Notes under the pieces: model-generated
Seen by the model: the letters and a program-made list of their open reading frames with translations, nothing else
Told to the model about the DNA's origin: nothing
The model's database searches: none
Made by a program: the position numbers and the translations under genes
NCBI RefSeq assembly: GCF_004681185.1
Contig: NZ_SRIF01000001.1
Coordinates: forward strand, 682,001-746,000
Length of the DNA: 64,000 nucleotides
Reading direction: 5' to 3'
From: Haloarcula amylovorans
Lineage (GTDB): Archaea; Halobacteriota; Halobacteria; Halobacteriales; Haloarculaceae
Shown here: positions 17,744 to 26,522 of the stretch, piece by piece
How positions within the stretch are numbered: the first letter of the stretch is position 1
Layout of the letters: each line of letters starts with the position of its first letter

Positions 17744-18790
17744 GTGACTGCATCCGACGCCCGCCGTCTGCTGGTCCCGGTCGACGACTCCGTGACGATG
17801 CGAAACACCGTCGCGTACGTCGTCGACGAGGCCCAGTCGGCGGTCACCGACGGCCCGGTCGAACTTCACTTCGTCGCCATCGCCAGTACCCGGTCGGTCG
17901 ACCCGGACGCCCCAGAAGAACTCGGCGAGGCCGCGGAACTGCTCGAACGCGTCGAAGTGTGGGTCGAAGAGGACTTCGGCGACGGGATTCCGGCAGCCGT
18001 TACCGTCGAGACGGCCGTCCTCGGTGCCGACCGCTACCTGTTCAGCCCCGGCGACTACGCGGACGCGATACTCGCGTACGCCGAGGAACACGGTATCGGT
18101 CGCATCGTCCTCGACCCCGAGTACAGCCCCGGCGGCGCGACGCCGATGCTGCGCCCCCTGGAGATGGAACTCACACGCGGCAACGTGGACGTGGAGGAAG
18201 CGCCCGTCGAACGCCGAGCGCAACCGACCGTCCTCGCTCGGGCGGCGACGCTCTCGAAGTATCTGGCCGTCTTCGGCGCGTCGTATCTCTTCTACATGCT
18301 GCTTTCCTCGTGGAAGCCACTGGACTTCGCGACAGGAGCCGTCACCGCGACGCTGGTCGCGGTGTTGCTCGCGCCGGTCGCGTTCAGCCAACAACCTTCC
18401 GTTCGTCGGGTCGGTCGACAGCTGGTTCGGATGGTCATCTACGCCCCATATCTGCTGAAGGAGATTGCGGTCGCCAACCTCGAGATCGCGTACGTCGTGC
18501 TTCACCCGAGCCTACCCATCGACCCGAAGATCGTCCAACTGCAGGCAGCGGTGTGGGGCGACGCGCCGGTGACGACGCTCGCGAACAGCATCACGCTCAC
18601 GCCCGGCACGCTGACGGTCAGCGTCACCGACCGGGCGTTCGACATCCACTCGCTGACCGACGGGTCCCGCGAGGACCTCTTCGACGGCGGTCTCGAACGC
18701 GCGGTCAGATTCGTCTTCTACGGCCGTGAGGCGGCCGCCATCGCGTCGCCCCGCGAACGTGGTGACGACGGGGAGGGACAGGATGGTTGA
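17744..18790 (+). CDS. Cation/H+ antiporter subunit E (MnhE) with N-terminal Usp-like domain
   Basis: A 348-aa protein starting at GTG 17744. Residues 1 to about 150 have a UspA-like alpha/beta pattern (RRLLVPVDDSVTMRNTVAYV and ILAYAEEHGIGRIVLDPEYS). Residues about 165-300 are an MnhE domain with helices LAVFGASYLFYMLLSSW and ATLVAVLLAPVAF, plus the typical PSLPIDPKIVQL and LANSITLTPGTLTVSV. It is the first gene of the Mrp-type operon and overlaps subunit F by 8 bases. The Usp part might sense nucleotides or ions; that is inference. Confidence 0.88.
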   Translation: MTASDARRLLVPVDDSVTMRNTVAYVVDEAQSAVTDGPVELHFVAIASTRSVDPDAPEELGEAAELLERVEVWVEEDFGDGIPAAVTVETAVLGADRYLFSPGDYADAILAYAEEHGIGRIVLDPEYSPGGATPMLRPLEMELTRGNVDVEEAPVERRAQPTVLARAATLSKYLAVFGASYLFYMLLSSWKPLDFATGAVTATLVAVLLAPVAFSQQPSVRRVGRQLVRMVIYAPYLLKEIAVANLEIAYVVLHPSLPIDPKIVQLQAAVWGDAPVTTLANSITLTPGTLTVSVTDRAFDIHSLTDGSREDLFDGGLERAVRFVFYGREAAAIASPRERGDDGEGQDG

Positions 18791-19058
18791 GTTCGAACAG
18801 GCGCTGCTCGCTGTCGCCGCGGCGTTCGTCATCTTCGCCGTCGTGGCGCTGTACCGCGTCTACGTCGGCCCGACCATCCACGACCGGGTCATCGCGGTCA
18901 ACGTCATGGGGACCAACACCGTCATCGCTATCGCGCTGGTCTCCGCGGCGTTCGACCAACCCGTCTTCCTGGACGTGGCGTTAGTCTACGCCCTGCTCAA
19001 CTTCCTGCTCTCGATCGCGTTCTCGAAGTTCAACGTCGAACACGGGGGCGTGCTATGA
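18783..19058 (+). CDS. Cation/H+ antiporter subunit F (MnhF)
   Basis: A 91-aa protein with three helices; ATG at 18783 lies inside the end of subunit E. The MnhF signature is RVYVGPTIHDRVIAVNVMGT followed by VFLDVALVYALLNFLLSIAF. In Mrp complexes subunit F is a small membrane component near subunit E. It is ATGA-coupled to subunit G. Confidence 0.92.
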   Translation: MVEFEQALLAVAAAFVIFAVVALYRVYVGPTIHDRVIAVNVMGTNTVIAIALVSAAFDQPVFLDVALVYALLNFLLSIAFSKFNVEHGGVL

Positions 19059-19375
19059 CGCCGGTCGAGTGGGGTATTGTCGGTCTCGCCCTCGTTGGCG
19101 CGTTCTTCGGCGGCGTCGCCTCACTTGGCATCCTGCGGCTTCCGGATATCTACACGCGCGCCCACGCGGCCTCGAAGAGCGACACGCTGGGCGCGGTTCT
19201 CACCATCGCCGCGGCCGCGCTCGCCCTACAGACGGACCTCTCGACGATCAAGGCCGTCTTCCTCCTCACGTTCATGTTCATCACGAACCCGACGGCGGCC
19301 CACGCCATCGCACGAGCGGCACAGGACCAGGGTATCGAACCGTGGACGGTCGAAGACAGGGAGGATGAACGATGA
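19055..19375 (+). CDS. Cation/H+ antiporter subunit G (MnhG)
   Basis: A 106-aa protein with three helices. It has the MnhG motif ASLGILRLPDIYTRAHAASK followed by TLGAVLTIAA and FLLTFMFITNPTAAHAIARA. Together with E and F it forms the small-subunit module of Mrp antiporters. It overlaps its neighbours by 4 bases on each side. Confidence 0.93.
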   Translation: MTPVEWGIVGLALVGAFFGGVASLGILRLPDIYTRAHAASKSDTLGAVLTIAAAALALQTDLSTIKAVFLLTFMFITNPTAAHAIARAAQDQGIEPWTVEDREDER

Positions 19376-19911
19376 CGCTGACACTACTGGAGGGCGCGCT
19401 GCTGGTGTTCGTCATCGGCTGTGCCGTCGGTGCGGCCCTGCTGCGGGATACGCTCGCGTCGGTGATGTCCTTCGCTGCCTACAGCCTCGGCGTCTCCATC
19501 CTCTGGCTCATCTTACAGGCCCCCGACGTGGGGCTAACGGAGGCCGCGGTGGGCGCGGGCATCATGACCATCCTGTTCCTCTTGGCGCTCGCAAACACCG
19601 TCACGCCTGACGCCGACGAACTGTTCGAGTCGCTCAACCTGCGGGCGATGCTGTTCGTCGGCGTCTTCGTCCTCGTGATGGGGGCGACGGTGCCCGCGCT
19701 GCCGGCCATCGGCGACCCAACTGCACCGGTCGTCAGTGGCGAGGTCTCCCAGTACTACATCGAGAACGCCTACGAGGAGACACACGTCAAGAACGCCGTG
19801 ACCGCAGTGCTCGCCGCGTACCGTGGGTTCGACACGCTCGGGGAGGCCGTCGTGGTCTTCGCTGCGGGCGTCGTCGGCCTGTCGGTCCTGCGTCGGGAGG
19901 TGTTCGCATGA
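19372..19911 (+). CDS. DUF4040/MbhD-MbhE-like antiporter subunit
   Basis: A 179-aa membrane protein equivalent to the C-terminal portion of bacterial MrpA. Residues about 5-80 form the DUF4040/MbhD domain (LQAPDVGLTEAAVGAGIMT), and residues about 85-179 the MbhE-like part (AYEETHVKNAVTAVLAAYRG then FDTLGEAVVVFAAGVVGL). As in archaeal Mbh/Mrp modules these pieces are encoded apart from the large proton-channel subunit. It helps link the channel subunits to B and C. Confidence 0.88.
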   Translation: MTLTLLEGALLVFVIGCAVGAALLRDTLASVMSFAAYSLGVSILWLILQAPDVGLTEAAVGAGIMTILFLLALANTVTPDADELFESLNLRAMLFVGVFVLVMGATVPALPAIGDPTAPVVSGEVSQYYIENAYEETHVKNAVTAVLAAYRGFDTLGEAVVVFAAGVVGLSVLRREVFA

Positions 19912-20384
19912 GCGCCGACGAACAACCCGGTCTCTACGTCGAGAGCACCATCATCATGACGACGGTGCGCGTCGTCGCGCCATTCGTCCTCACCTTCGCC
20001 CTGTTCATCATGTTCCACGGCGCGGACACGCCCGGCGGCGGGTTCCAGGGCGGCGTCATCGCCGGGTCGGTCGTGATGATGATCGCCTTCGCCTACGGCA
20101 TCGAATCGACGCGGCAGTGGGTGGACGCACGAGTGCTGGCGGCGTTGGCCGCCGGCGGCGTCCTCACGTTCGCTGCCATCGGTCTCGGTGCGCTCGCGCT
20201 GGGCGGACAGTTCCTCCAGTACGACGAGTATCATTTCCTGTATAAGTACGCGACTAAGTACGGTATCGAACTGGTCGAACTTGGCATCGGTGGCATCGTC
20301 GCCAGCGTCGCCATCGGTCTGTTCTTCCTGCTGGCCGCCGGGTTCGCCCAAGCTAATGCCGACCAATCGGAGGAGACAGCATGA
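19908..20384 (+). CDS. Cation/H+ antiporter subunit B (MnhB)
   Basis: A 158-aa protein with four helices and the MnhB signature: IIMTTVRVVAPFVLTFALFI then FHGADTPGGGFQGGVIAGSV. The GGGFQGG segment is highly conserved in Mrp/Mnh B subunits. It is ATGA-coupled both to the DUF4040 subunit upstream and to subunit C downstream. Confidence 0.93.
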   Translation: MSADEQPGLYVESTIIMTTVRVVAPFVLTFALFIMFHGADTPGGGFQGGVIAGSVVMMIAFAYGIESTRQWVDARVLAALAAGGVLTFAAIGLGALALGGQFLQYDEYHFLYKYATKYGIELVELGIGGIVASVAIGLFFLLAAGFAQANADQSEETA

Positions 20385-20752
20385 CGCTCCCGCTCCAACT
20401 CGACCTGTTGACGACACACTACAACTACTACGCCGTCGTCGTCTTGCTTGGCATCGGCCTGTACATGCTCGTGGACTCGCCGAACCTCGTGAAGAAGGTC
20501 ATCGGGATGAACGTCTTCCAGACGGGCATCTTCCTGTTTTTCATCACGTTGGCCTATCGGTCGGGCGGGAACCCGCCGGTCATCACGGAGGGGGGCGGCC
20601 CGTACGTCAGCCCGCTCCCGCACGTCCTCATCCTGACGGCTATCGTCGTCGGGGTGAGCCTCACGGCGGTGGCACTCGCGCTCATCGTCCGTATCTACTC
20701 GGAGTACGGCACACTCGACGAAGAGACACTGGAGCAACTCTACTATGATTGA
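20381..20752 (+). CDS. Cation/H+ antiporter subunit C (MnhC, NuoK-like)
   Basis: A 123-aa protein with three helices, homologous to complex I subunit NuoK. Recognisable parts are YYAVVVLLGIGLYMLVDSPN, KKVIGMNVFQTGIFLFFI and PLPHVLILTAIVVGVSLTAV. The stop overlaps the D-subunit ATG by 8 bases. It is expected to contribute to the proton path between B and the D-type subunits. Confidence 0.93.
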   Translation: MTLPLQLDLLTTHYNYYAVVVLLGIGLYMLVDSPNLVKKVIGMNVFQTGIFLFFITLAYRSGGNPPVITEGGGPYVSPLPHVLILTAIVVGVSLTAVALALIVRIYSEYGTLDEETLEQLYYD

Positions 20753-22277
20753 GCACCTCCCCGTTCTGTTGGTCGTCTTGCCCATCGTCGGTGGCTCGGT
20801 GCCGCTGGTGGCGGGGCTGTTCACCGATCGCGCCGGCTGGCCGTTAGCGACCGTGACGATGCTGGTCCACGCGCCCCTCGCGGGGCTGCTGTGGTGGGCC
20901 GTCTGGGATTCCGGCACCATCGAGTACGCCGTCGGCGGCTACGCCGCCCCTTACGGTATCGAACTCGTCGTCGACGGTCTCTCGGCGACGGTCGCCCTGC
21001 TCGTGAGCGTCGTCGCCCTCGGCCTGCTGGCGTACGCGCGTCACGCGGGACCGCGCTCGAACACGTTCTTCAGCATGTACCTCCTGCTCGTCACCGGGCT
21101 CACGGGGATGACCGTCACCGGCGACGTGTTCAACCTCTACGTCTTCCTCGAAATCACCGGACTGGCCGCCTACGGCCTCGTCGCCAGCGGCCGCGAGGCG
21201 AGTTCGGCCGTCGCGGCGCTGAAGTACCTCATCATCGGGACGGTCGGCGCGTCGCTGTACCTGCTTGGCGTCGGCTATCTGCTCGCGGGGACGGGGACGC
21301 TGAACATGGCCGACCTCGCCGGCAAACTCGGGTCGACGCTCGACTACGACTCGACGCTCGTGTTGACGGCCTTCGGTCTGATGGTCGGCGGCCTGACGGT
21401 GAAGGTGGCGCTGTTTCCGCTTCACACGTGGCAACCCGACGCCTACGCGAACGCGCCCGACACGGTGAGCGCGTTCATCTCGGCGCTCGTCTCGACGGTG
21501 TCGGCGTACGCGCTTGCCCGCCTGCTGTTCTCGGTGTTCACGGTCGACTTTCTTACCGAGGTCCCGGCCGCTCGCTGGGCGCTCGTCGGACTGGCGAGCG
21601 TGAGTATCGTCGCCGGGAGCGCGCTGGCCGTCTCCCAGAGTAATGTCCAGCGGATGCTCGCGTACTCGTCGGTGTCCCAGTTCGGTCTCGTCGTCGCCGG
21701 GTTCACCATCGCTACGCCCGTCGCCGTCGTCGGCGCGACGATTCACCTCGTCGGCCACGCCATCATGAAGGGCGGTCTCTTCGCCGCCACCGGCATCATC
21801 GAACGCGACACGGGCGCGACGACGGTCGGCGGCTACGCCGGGATGGGCGCTCGGACGCCGCTGGCCGCCGGCTCCTTCGCCGTGCTGGCGCTGGCGATGG
21901 TCGGCGTCCCGCCCGCCATCGGCTTCTTCGGCAAGTGGTACATCGTCGTCGGAGCCGTCGAGTCGGGCCTCTGGCCCGTCGTCGTCGTTCTGCTCGCGAG
22001 TACGCTCCTTACCTTGGCGTACTTCGCGCGACTCGTCGAGCGGCTCTACTTCGCCGAACCGACCATCCGCGAGGGCGAGGAGCCTGCCGTCGCCGACGGC
22101 GGTGAGGGGACCGGGGGCTCTCGATCCTCGTCTGGCTACCGGACAGACGGCGGCGAGAGCGTCTCGACGGGGATGGTGGCTGTCGTCGTCGTCGCCGCCG
22201 CCCTCTCGATCGCGCTCATCGCGGGCGTGCCAGTACTGGATAGCCTCCTGAACGAGACGCTCCCCCCACTACTCTAA
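20745..22277 (+). CDS. Cation/H+ antiporter D-type subunit 1 (proton-conducting transporter)
   Basis: A 510-aa protein with about 14 helices of the NuoL/M/N-MrpA/D family. The key TM5 glutamate is in VFNLYVFLEITGLAAYGL. The TM7 lysine is in GLTVKVALFPLHTWQPDAYA, nine residues before the Trp. A further conserved stretch is GHAIMKGGLFAATGIIERDT. A short acidic/Ser-rich loop near residue 460 precedes the last helix. It matches MnhD. It ends 2 bases before the next D-type gene. Confidence 0.92.
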   Translation: MIEHLPVLLVVLPIVGGSVPLVAGLFTDRAGWPLATVTMLVHAPLAGLLWWAVWDSGTIEYAVGGYAAPYGIELVVDGLSATVALLVSVVALGLLAYARHAGPRSNTFFSMYLLLVTGLTGMTVTGDVFNLYVFLEITGLAAYGLVASGREASSAVAALKYLIIGTVGASLYLLGVGYLLAGTGTLNMADLAGKLGSTLDYDSTLVLTAFGLMVGGLTVKVALFPLHTWQPDAYANAPDTVSAFISALVSTVSAYALARLLFSVFTVDFLTEVPAARWALVGLASVSIVAGSALAVSQSNVQRMLAYSSVSQFGLVVAGFTIATPVAVVGATIHLVGHAIMKGGLFAATGIIERDTGATTVGGYAGMGARTPLAAGSFAVLALAMVGVPPAIGFFGKWYIVVGAVESGLWPVVVVLLASTLLTLAYFARLVERLYFAEPTIREGEEPAVADGGEGTGGSRSSSGYRTDGGESVSTGMVAVVVVAAALSIALIAGVPVLDSLLNETLPPLL

Positions 22278-22279
22278 CG

Positions 22280-23995
22280 ATGACCGAAGTCGCCTCACTC
22301 CGACCGCTGCTCGCCGTGCTCGTCTCGGCCGTCGCTATCCCCGTCATCCTCGGCCTGAAATCGCGTCCCAACGTCCGTGAGGGCGTGACGCTCACCGTCG
22401 CCCTGGCGAAGTTCGCCATCGTCGCCAGCATGGTCCCCGCCGTCCTCGGTGGCGACCAGTTCCGCGTCGCGCTGGGCGAGTTCGGCAACGGCCTCACCTT
22501 TGCCCTCGAAGCGGACGCGCTGGGCATCCTCTTCGCCCTGCTCGCCAGTTTGCTGTGGATCGTGACGAGTTTCTACAGCATCGGCTACATGCGCGGACTG
22601 GACGAACACGCACAGACGCGCTACTTCGCCTCCTTCGCGGCAAGTCTCGCCTCCGCCATCGGCGTCGCCTTCGCCGCCAACCTGCTCACGCTCTTTCTCT
22701 TCTACGAGCTACTGACGGTCTCGACGTACCCGCTGGTGACTCACGACGAGACCGAGGAGGCCCGCGCCGCCGGTCGGAAGTACCTCGCGTACACCTTCGG
22801 CGGCGGCGTCGCGGTGCTGGGCGGGAGCGCTATCGTCTTCTTCCTGACGGGGACGACGGCGTTCGCGCCCGGTGGGATCGCGGACTTGGCGACTGCGGAC
22901 CCGGTGCTCGCTCGCGCCGCGTTCGCGCTCCTGGCCGCCGGGTTCGGCGTGAAGGCGGCGCTGATGCCGGTCCACTCGTGGCTGCCCGACGCGATGGTCG
23001 CGCCGACGCCCGTCTCGGGCCTGCTTCACGCCGTCGCCGTCGTCAAGAGCGGAATCTTCGGTCTCGCTCGCGTCGTCCTGGACGTCTATGGAACCGACCT
23101 CATGCGAGACCTCGGCGTCAACCTCCCGCTTGCGGCCGTCGCTGCCTTCACGCTCCTGACCGCGAGCGTCATCGCGCTCAGACAGGACAACCTGAAGCGT
23201 CGGCTGGCGTACTCGACGATCAGCCAGCTCTCCTACATCGTCCTCGGGTTGGCGCTCTTAGAGGGCGACGCACTCGTCGGCGGGTTGCTCCACATCCCCG
23301 CTCACGCGTTCATGAAGCTCACGCTGTTCTTCTGTGCTGGCGCGATTCACGTCGAGACACACACCGACGACATCAGCGACATGGCCGGTATCGGCAGGCG
23401 GATGCCGCTGACGATGACCGCTTTCGGCGTCGCGGCCGCCGGGATGGCCGGCATTCCACTCGTGGCGGGGTTCGTCAGCAAGTGGTACCTCGTCATCGGG
23501 GCGCTGAACATGGAGAGCGGCGGGCTGATCTTCGCCGGCGCACTGCTGGTCTCGGGCGTACTCAACATCGCGTACTTCTGGCCCATCGTCTATCAGGCGT
23601 TCTTCGAGACGCCCGAAGGACACGACGAGAAGCCGCTCGTCGAGGAACCAATCGGCGGCCGATACGCGCTCCAACCGGACGGCGGCGACGCCGAGACGGT
23701 CGATTCACTCCGAGCGCAGGGTGACGAGGAAGACGAGGAAGACGAGGAAGTTCCGAAACCGGAACACGTCGACCACCTCGGGAAGCGCCACGAGGGCGAA
23801 GACAACCACGGTGGTCCGCCAGCGACCGGGTGGGACCAGCGTAACTGGGTGGGCAGCGAGAGCACGTGGTTCATGCTCGGGCCGATTCTGACGGCGGCGA
23901 CGCTGTCGCTGCTGTTGGGAATCGTCCCGAACGCTGTCGTCTTCCTCCAAATCGTGACCGAAGTCGTCGGGAACCTCCCGGGGGTGACGCTCTGA
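22280..23995 (+). CDS. Cation/H+ antiporter D-type subunit 2 (proton-conducting transporter)
   Basis: A 571-aa paralogue of the preceding gene. TM5 glutamate is in LFLFYELLTVSTYPLVTHDE, and TM7 lysine is in GFGVKAALMPVHSWLPDAMV. Helices end at about residue 440 and resume at about 530. Between them is a highly acidic cytosolic loop with a DEEDEEDEE run followed by a His/Gly-rich tract (HLGKRHEGEDNHGG), probably a halophilic expansion. The TGATG junction overlaps the third D-type gene. Confidence 0.92.
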   Translation: MTEVASLRPLLAVLVSAVAIPVILGLKSRPNVREGVTLTVALAKFAIVASMVPAVLGGDQFRVALGEFGNGLTFALEADALGILFALLASLLWIVTSFYSIGYMRGLDEHAQTRYFASFAASLASAIGVAFAANLLTLFLFYELLTVSTYPLVTHDETEEARAAGRKYLAYTFGGGVAVLGGSAIVFFLTGTTAFAPGGIADLATADPVLARAAFALLAAGFGVKAALMPVHSWLPDAMVAPTPVSGLLHAVAVVKSGIFGLARVVLDVYGTDLMRDLGVNLPLAAVAAFTLLTASVIALRQDNLKRRLAYSTISQLSYIVLGLALLEGDALVGGLLHIPAHAFMKLTLFFCAGAIHVETHTDDISDMAGIGRRMPLTMTAFGVAAAGMAGIPLVAGFVSKWYLVIGALNMESGGLIFAGALLVSGVLNIAYFWPIVYQAFFETPEGHDEKPLVEEPIGGRYALQPDGGDAETVDSLRAQGDEEDEEDEEVPKPEHVDHLGKRHEGEDNHGGPPATGWDQRNWVGSESTWFMLGPILTAATLSLLLGIVPNAVVFLQIVTEVVGNLPGVTL

Positions 23996-25785
23996 TGGCG
24001 GCCCTTCTGACGACGATCCCGCCGGTGGCGCTCTTACTGCCGGTGGCGATACTCGTTGCCATGTTGCCACGCCGGAGCGGGCACGCCCTCGGCGTCCTCG
24101 CGGCCGCGCTGGCGACGGCGTGGGTGTGGTTCGTCCCAGAGGGTGCACACCTCCAGACGACGTTCCTCGGGTTCGAGGCCGTCCTGTTCAACGTCGACGA
24201 CTTCTCGCGGCTGATGGGGCTCATCTTCGGTCTCATCGCCGCCGTCGCGGTGTTGTACTCCTACGCCAGTGACGCCGACAGCGTCCAGACCGGCTTCGCG
24301 CTCTCGTACGTGGCGACGAGCTTCGGGGCCGTCTTTGCCGGCGACTGGCTCACGTTGCTGTTCTTCTGGGAGCTGATGGCCGTCACCAGCACGCTGTTGG
24401 TGTGGTACTACGGCGGTAAGGCGGTTCGGGCGGGGTTCCGCTACGCGCTCTTTCACGGCATCGGCGGGACACTTCTGATGGCCGCGATTCTCCAGACGTA
24501 CGTGGTGAAGGGAACGTTCCTGTTCCACTCGGTGCCCGGCGGTCCCGAGACGGCGGGCATCGCTGCGGGCCTGCCCGCGGCGCTGGCCGCAATCGGCATC
24601 GGCGTCAACGTCGGCTTCATCGGCCTGCACGCGTGGCTGCCCGACACGTACCCGCGTCCGCACGTCGCCGCCAGCGTCTTCCTCTGCGTGTTCACCACGA
24701 AGACCGGCGTCTACGGCATGTACCGGGCGTTCCCCGAGGGCCACGTCGCCATCGCGTACATGGGTGGCGGGATGGCCGTCTTCGGCGCGACGTTCGCGCT
24801 GTTCCAGAACGACATGCGCCGCCTGCTCTCCTATCACATCCAGTCGCAGGTCGGCTACATGATCGCCGGCGTCGGCATCGGCGGTGCCCTCGGACAGGCC
24901 GGCGCGTTCGCCCACGTGTTCAACCACATCCTGTATAAGGGCCTGCTGTTCATGACCGCGGGCGTCGTCATCTACCGAACCGGTCAGGAGAGCCTGAAGA
25001 AACTCGGCGGCCTCTGGCGGGAGATGCCCCTCACCGCGGGTGCGTTCTCCGTCGCGGCGCTCTCCATCGCTGGCTTCCCGGGCTTCAACGGCTTCGTCAG
25101 CAAGGGCATCGTCATCTCGGCGAGCCACTATCACTTCTCGAAGGGACCGCTACCCATCGGCGAGTTCTACACGCTCGAATGGCTGCTCCTACTCGGTGGC
25201 GTCGGCACGTTCATGTCGTTCATCAAGTTCGGCTACTACGCCTTCTTCCACGGCGAGTACGAGGGAAGCGTCCCCGACGCCAACCGCTTACAGAGCGTCG
25301 CCATGCTCTCCGTTGCGGCGCTGTGTATCGCCTACGGCGTCTTCGACGGCGCGCTGTTCAGTCTCCTGCCCTTCGACGTGACCGACGGCGACGTGGTCTC
25401 GCACGTCTATCACACCTACACCGTCGCCCACATCGTCGAAGGGGTCGCGCTCGCCGTCCTTGGACTGATCGGCTTCGCGGTGACGAAGAAACCCCTCTCG
25501 AAGCTCGGCCGTGTCCCCGACATCGACTCGCTGTACAACCCGGGAGTGTTCTACGGGATGCGGGCGCTGGTCGTCGGCGTCACCGAACTGTACGCCGCGG
25601 TCGACCGGCTCGCGGTGACCGCCGCGGGCGCGTTCACCGGCGCGGTCGCCAACCCCGACGCCCTCTACGAGCGCATCGTCACGAACGATAGCGAGGAACG
25701 CAACCATCCACTCCGAGCGGGGATCGGCCTCAGCATCCTCGTCCTCGCCGTGTTCGTTACGCTGGCCCTACTGCTGTTGCCGTAG
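23995..25785 (+). CDS. Cation/H+ antiporter D-type subunit 3 (NuoL-like)
   Basis: A 596-aa protein starting at ATG 23995, which overlaps the preceding stop (TGATG); the longer open frame from 23866 lies inside the upstream gene. TM5 glutamate is retained (LTLLFFWELMAVTSTLL). At the TM7 position equivalent to the essential lysine there is Asn205 (GVNVGFIGLHAWLPDTY). A lysine occurs later in FTTKTGVYGMYRAF. About 15 helices are present, with a C-terminal amphipathic/linker portion (YAAVDRLAVTAAGAFTGAV). It is the last operon gene. Confidence 0.9.
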   Translation: MAALLTTIPPVALLLPVAILVAMLPRRSGHALGVLAAALATAWVWFVPEGAHLQTTFLGFEAVLFNVDDFSRLMGLIFGLIAAVAVLYSYASDADSVQTGFALSYVATSFGAVFAGDWLTLLFFWELMAVTSTLLVWYYGGKAVRAGFRYALFHGIGGTLLMAAILQTYVVKGTFLFHSVPGGPETAGIAAGLPAALAAIGIGVNVGFIGLHAWLPDTYPRPHVAASVFLCVFTTKTGVYGMYRAFPEGHVAIAYMGGGMAVFGATFALFQNDMRRLLSYHIQSQVGYMIAGVGIGGALGQAGAFAHVFNHILYKGLLFMTAGVVIYRTGQESLKKLGGLWREMPLTAGAFSVAALSIAGFPGFNGFVSKGIVISASHYHFSKGPLPIGEFYTLEWLLLLGGVGTFMSFIKFGYYAFFHGEYEGSVPDANRLQSVAMLSVAALCIAYGVFDGALFSLLPFDVTDGDVVSHVYHTYTVAHIVEGVALAVLGLIGFAVTKKPLSKLGRVPDIDSLYNPGVFYGMRALVVGVTELYAAVDRLAVTAAGAFTGAVANPDALYERIVTNDSEERNHPLRAGIGLSILVLAVFVTLALLLLP

Positions 25786-25909
25786 TCTCCACCTCGTTCG
25801 TGGGGGTATTTTCACAGCAGATAATTGGTGCTGTAGGTTTATGTACTGGCGCAGGTTTTGCTTCGCTAAGGACACTGCCGGGCTCCCCGGCACGTTCCGG
25901 AGACAAACG

Positions 25910-26392
25910 ATGGATATCAAACGACTCATCAACGACGACGACGCGGTGTCGCCGGTCATCGGCGTCATCCTGATGGTGGCCATTACGGTCATCCTCGCAG
26001 CAGTCATCGCAACGTTCGTTCTCGGCCTCGGCGAGAACCTCAGCAACACCGCCCCGCAAGCGAGCTTTGGCTTCGATTACGAGAAGCAGCCCGGCCCAAA
26101 AGGATGGAACGATTCGCAGGATGGAGACGGAACGCTAACTGTCACCCATGACGGTGGAGACAGCATCAACGCCGAAAACTTGCACATTAAAGGGTCTCAG
26201 GACGATGGAGCTTGGGACGTGATAACGGGTGAGAACGTTACGACCGCACAGCACAGCACTGGTGCGAGTATTAGTGCAGGGACTAGTATAAAAGTCAACG
26301 TTGCCAACTCGGATACTGTTCGCGTGGTCTTCGAATCAAGCGAGGGCGGTAGTTCCGCCACCCTCTCGAAGTGGTCCGGTCCGAGCGCCTAA
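25910..26392 (+). CDS. Archaeal type IV pilin (PilA-like)
   Basis: A 160-aa pilin with a class III signal. A short charged N terminus (MDIKRLINDDD) precedes AVSPVIGVILMVAITVILAA, the conserved haloarchaeal pilin H-domain that the PibD peptidase exposes. ATG 25910 is chosen over the longer frame from 25841 because the signal must be N-terminal. The mature domain is beta-rich and ends VRVVFESSEGGSSATLSKWS. It assembles into surface adhesion pili. Its last 300 bases are more AT-rich than the first 150. It is separate from the Mrp operon. Confidence 0.9.
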   Translation: MDIKRLINDDDAVSPVIGVILMVAITVILAAVIATFVLGLGENLSNTAPQASFGFDYEKQPGPKGWNDSQDGDGTLTVTHDGGDSINAENLHIKGSQDDGAWDVITGENVTTAQHSTGASISAGTSIKVNVANSDTVRVVFESSEGGSSATLSKWSGPSA

Positions 26393-26446
26393 ACCAATCT
26401 TCGCATTTCTTTTCGCCCGCGAATGACCCACAGCTACGCGACCCTA

Positions 26447-26472
26447 CCGATTAATAAGGTCGGCTTATATCT
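26447..26472 (+). promoter_or_regulatory. Promoter region of the wHTH-membrane gene
   Basis: A CCGA...TCGG inverted pair surrounds TTAATAAG and is followed by TTATATC, a good TATA box about 55-60 bases before the ATG at 26523. This implies a short 5' leader rather than a leaderless mRNA. Confidence 0.4.
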
Positions 26473-26522
26473 GTGAGACACATGGCACGGCCGGCTCTGG
26501 CGGGGCGGGGGAGGACACACCG

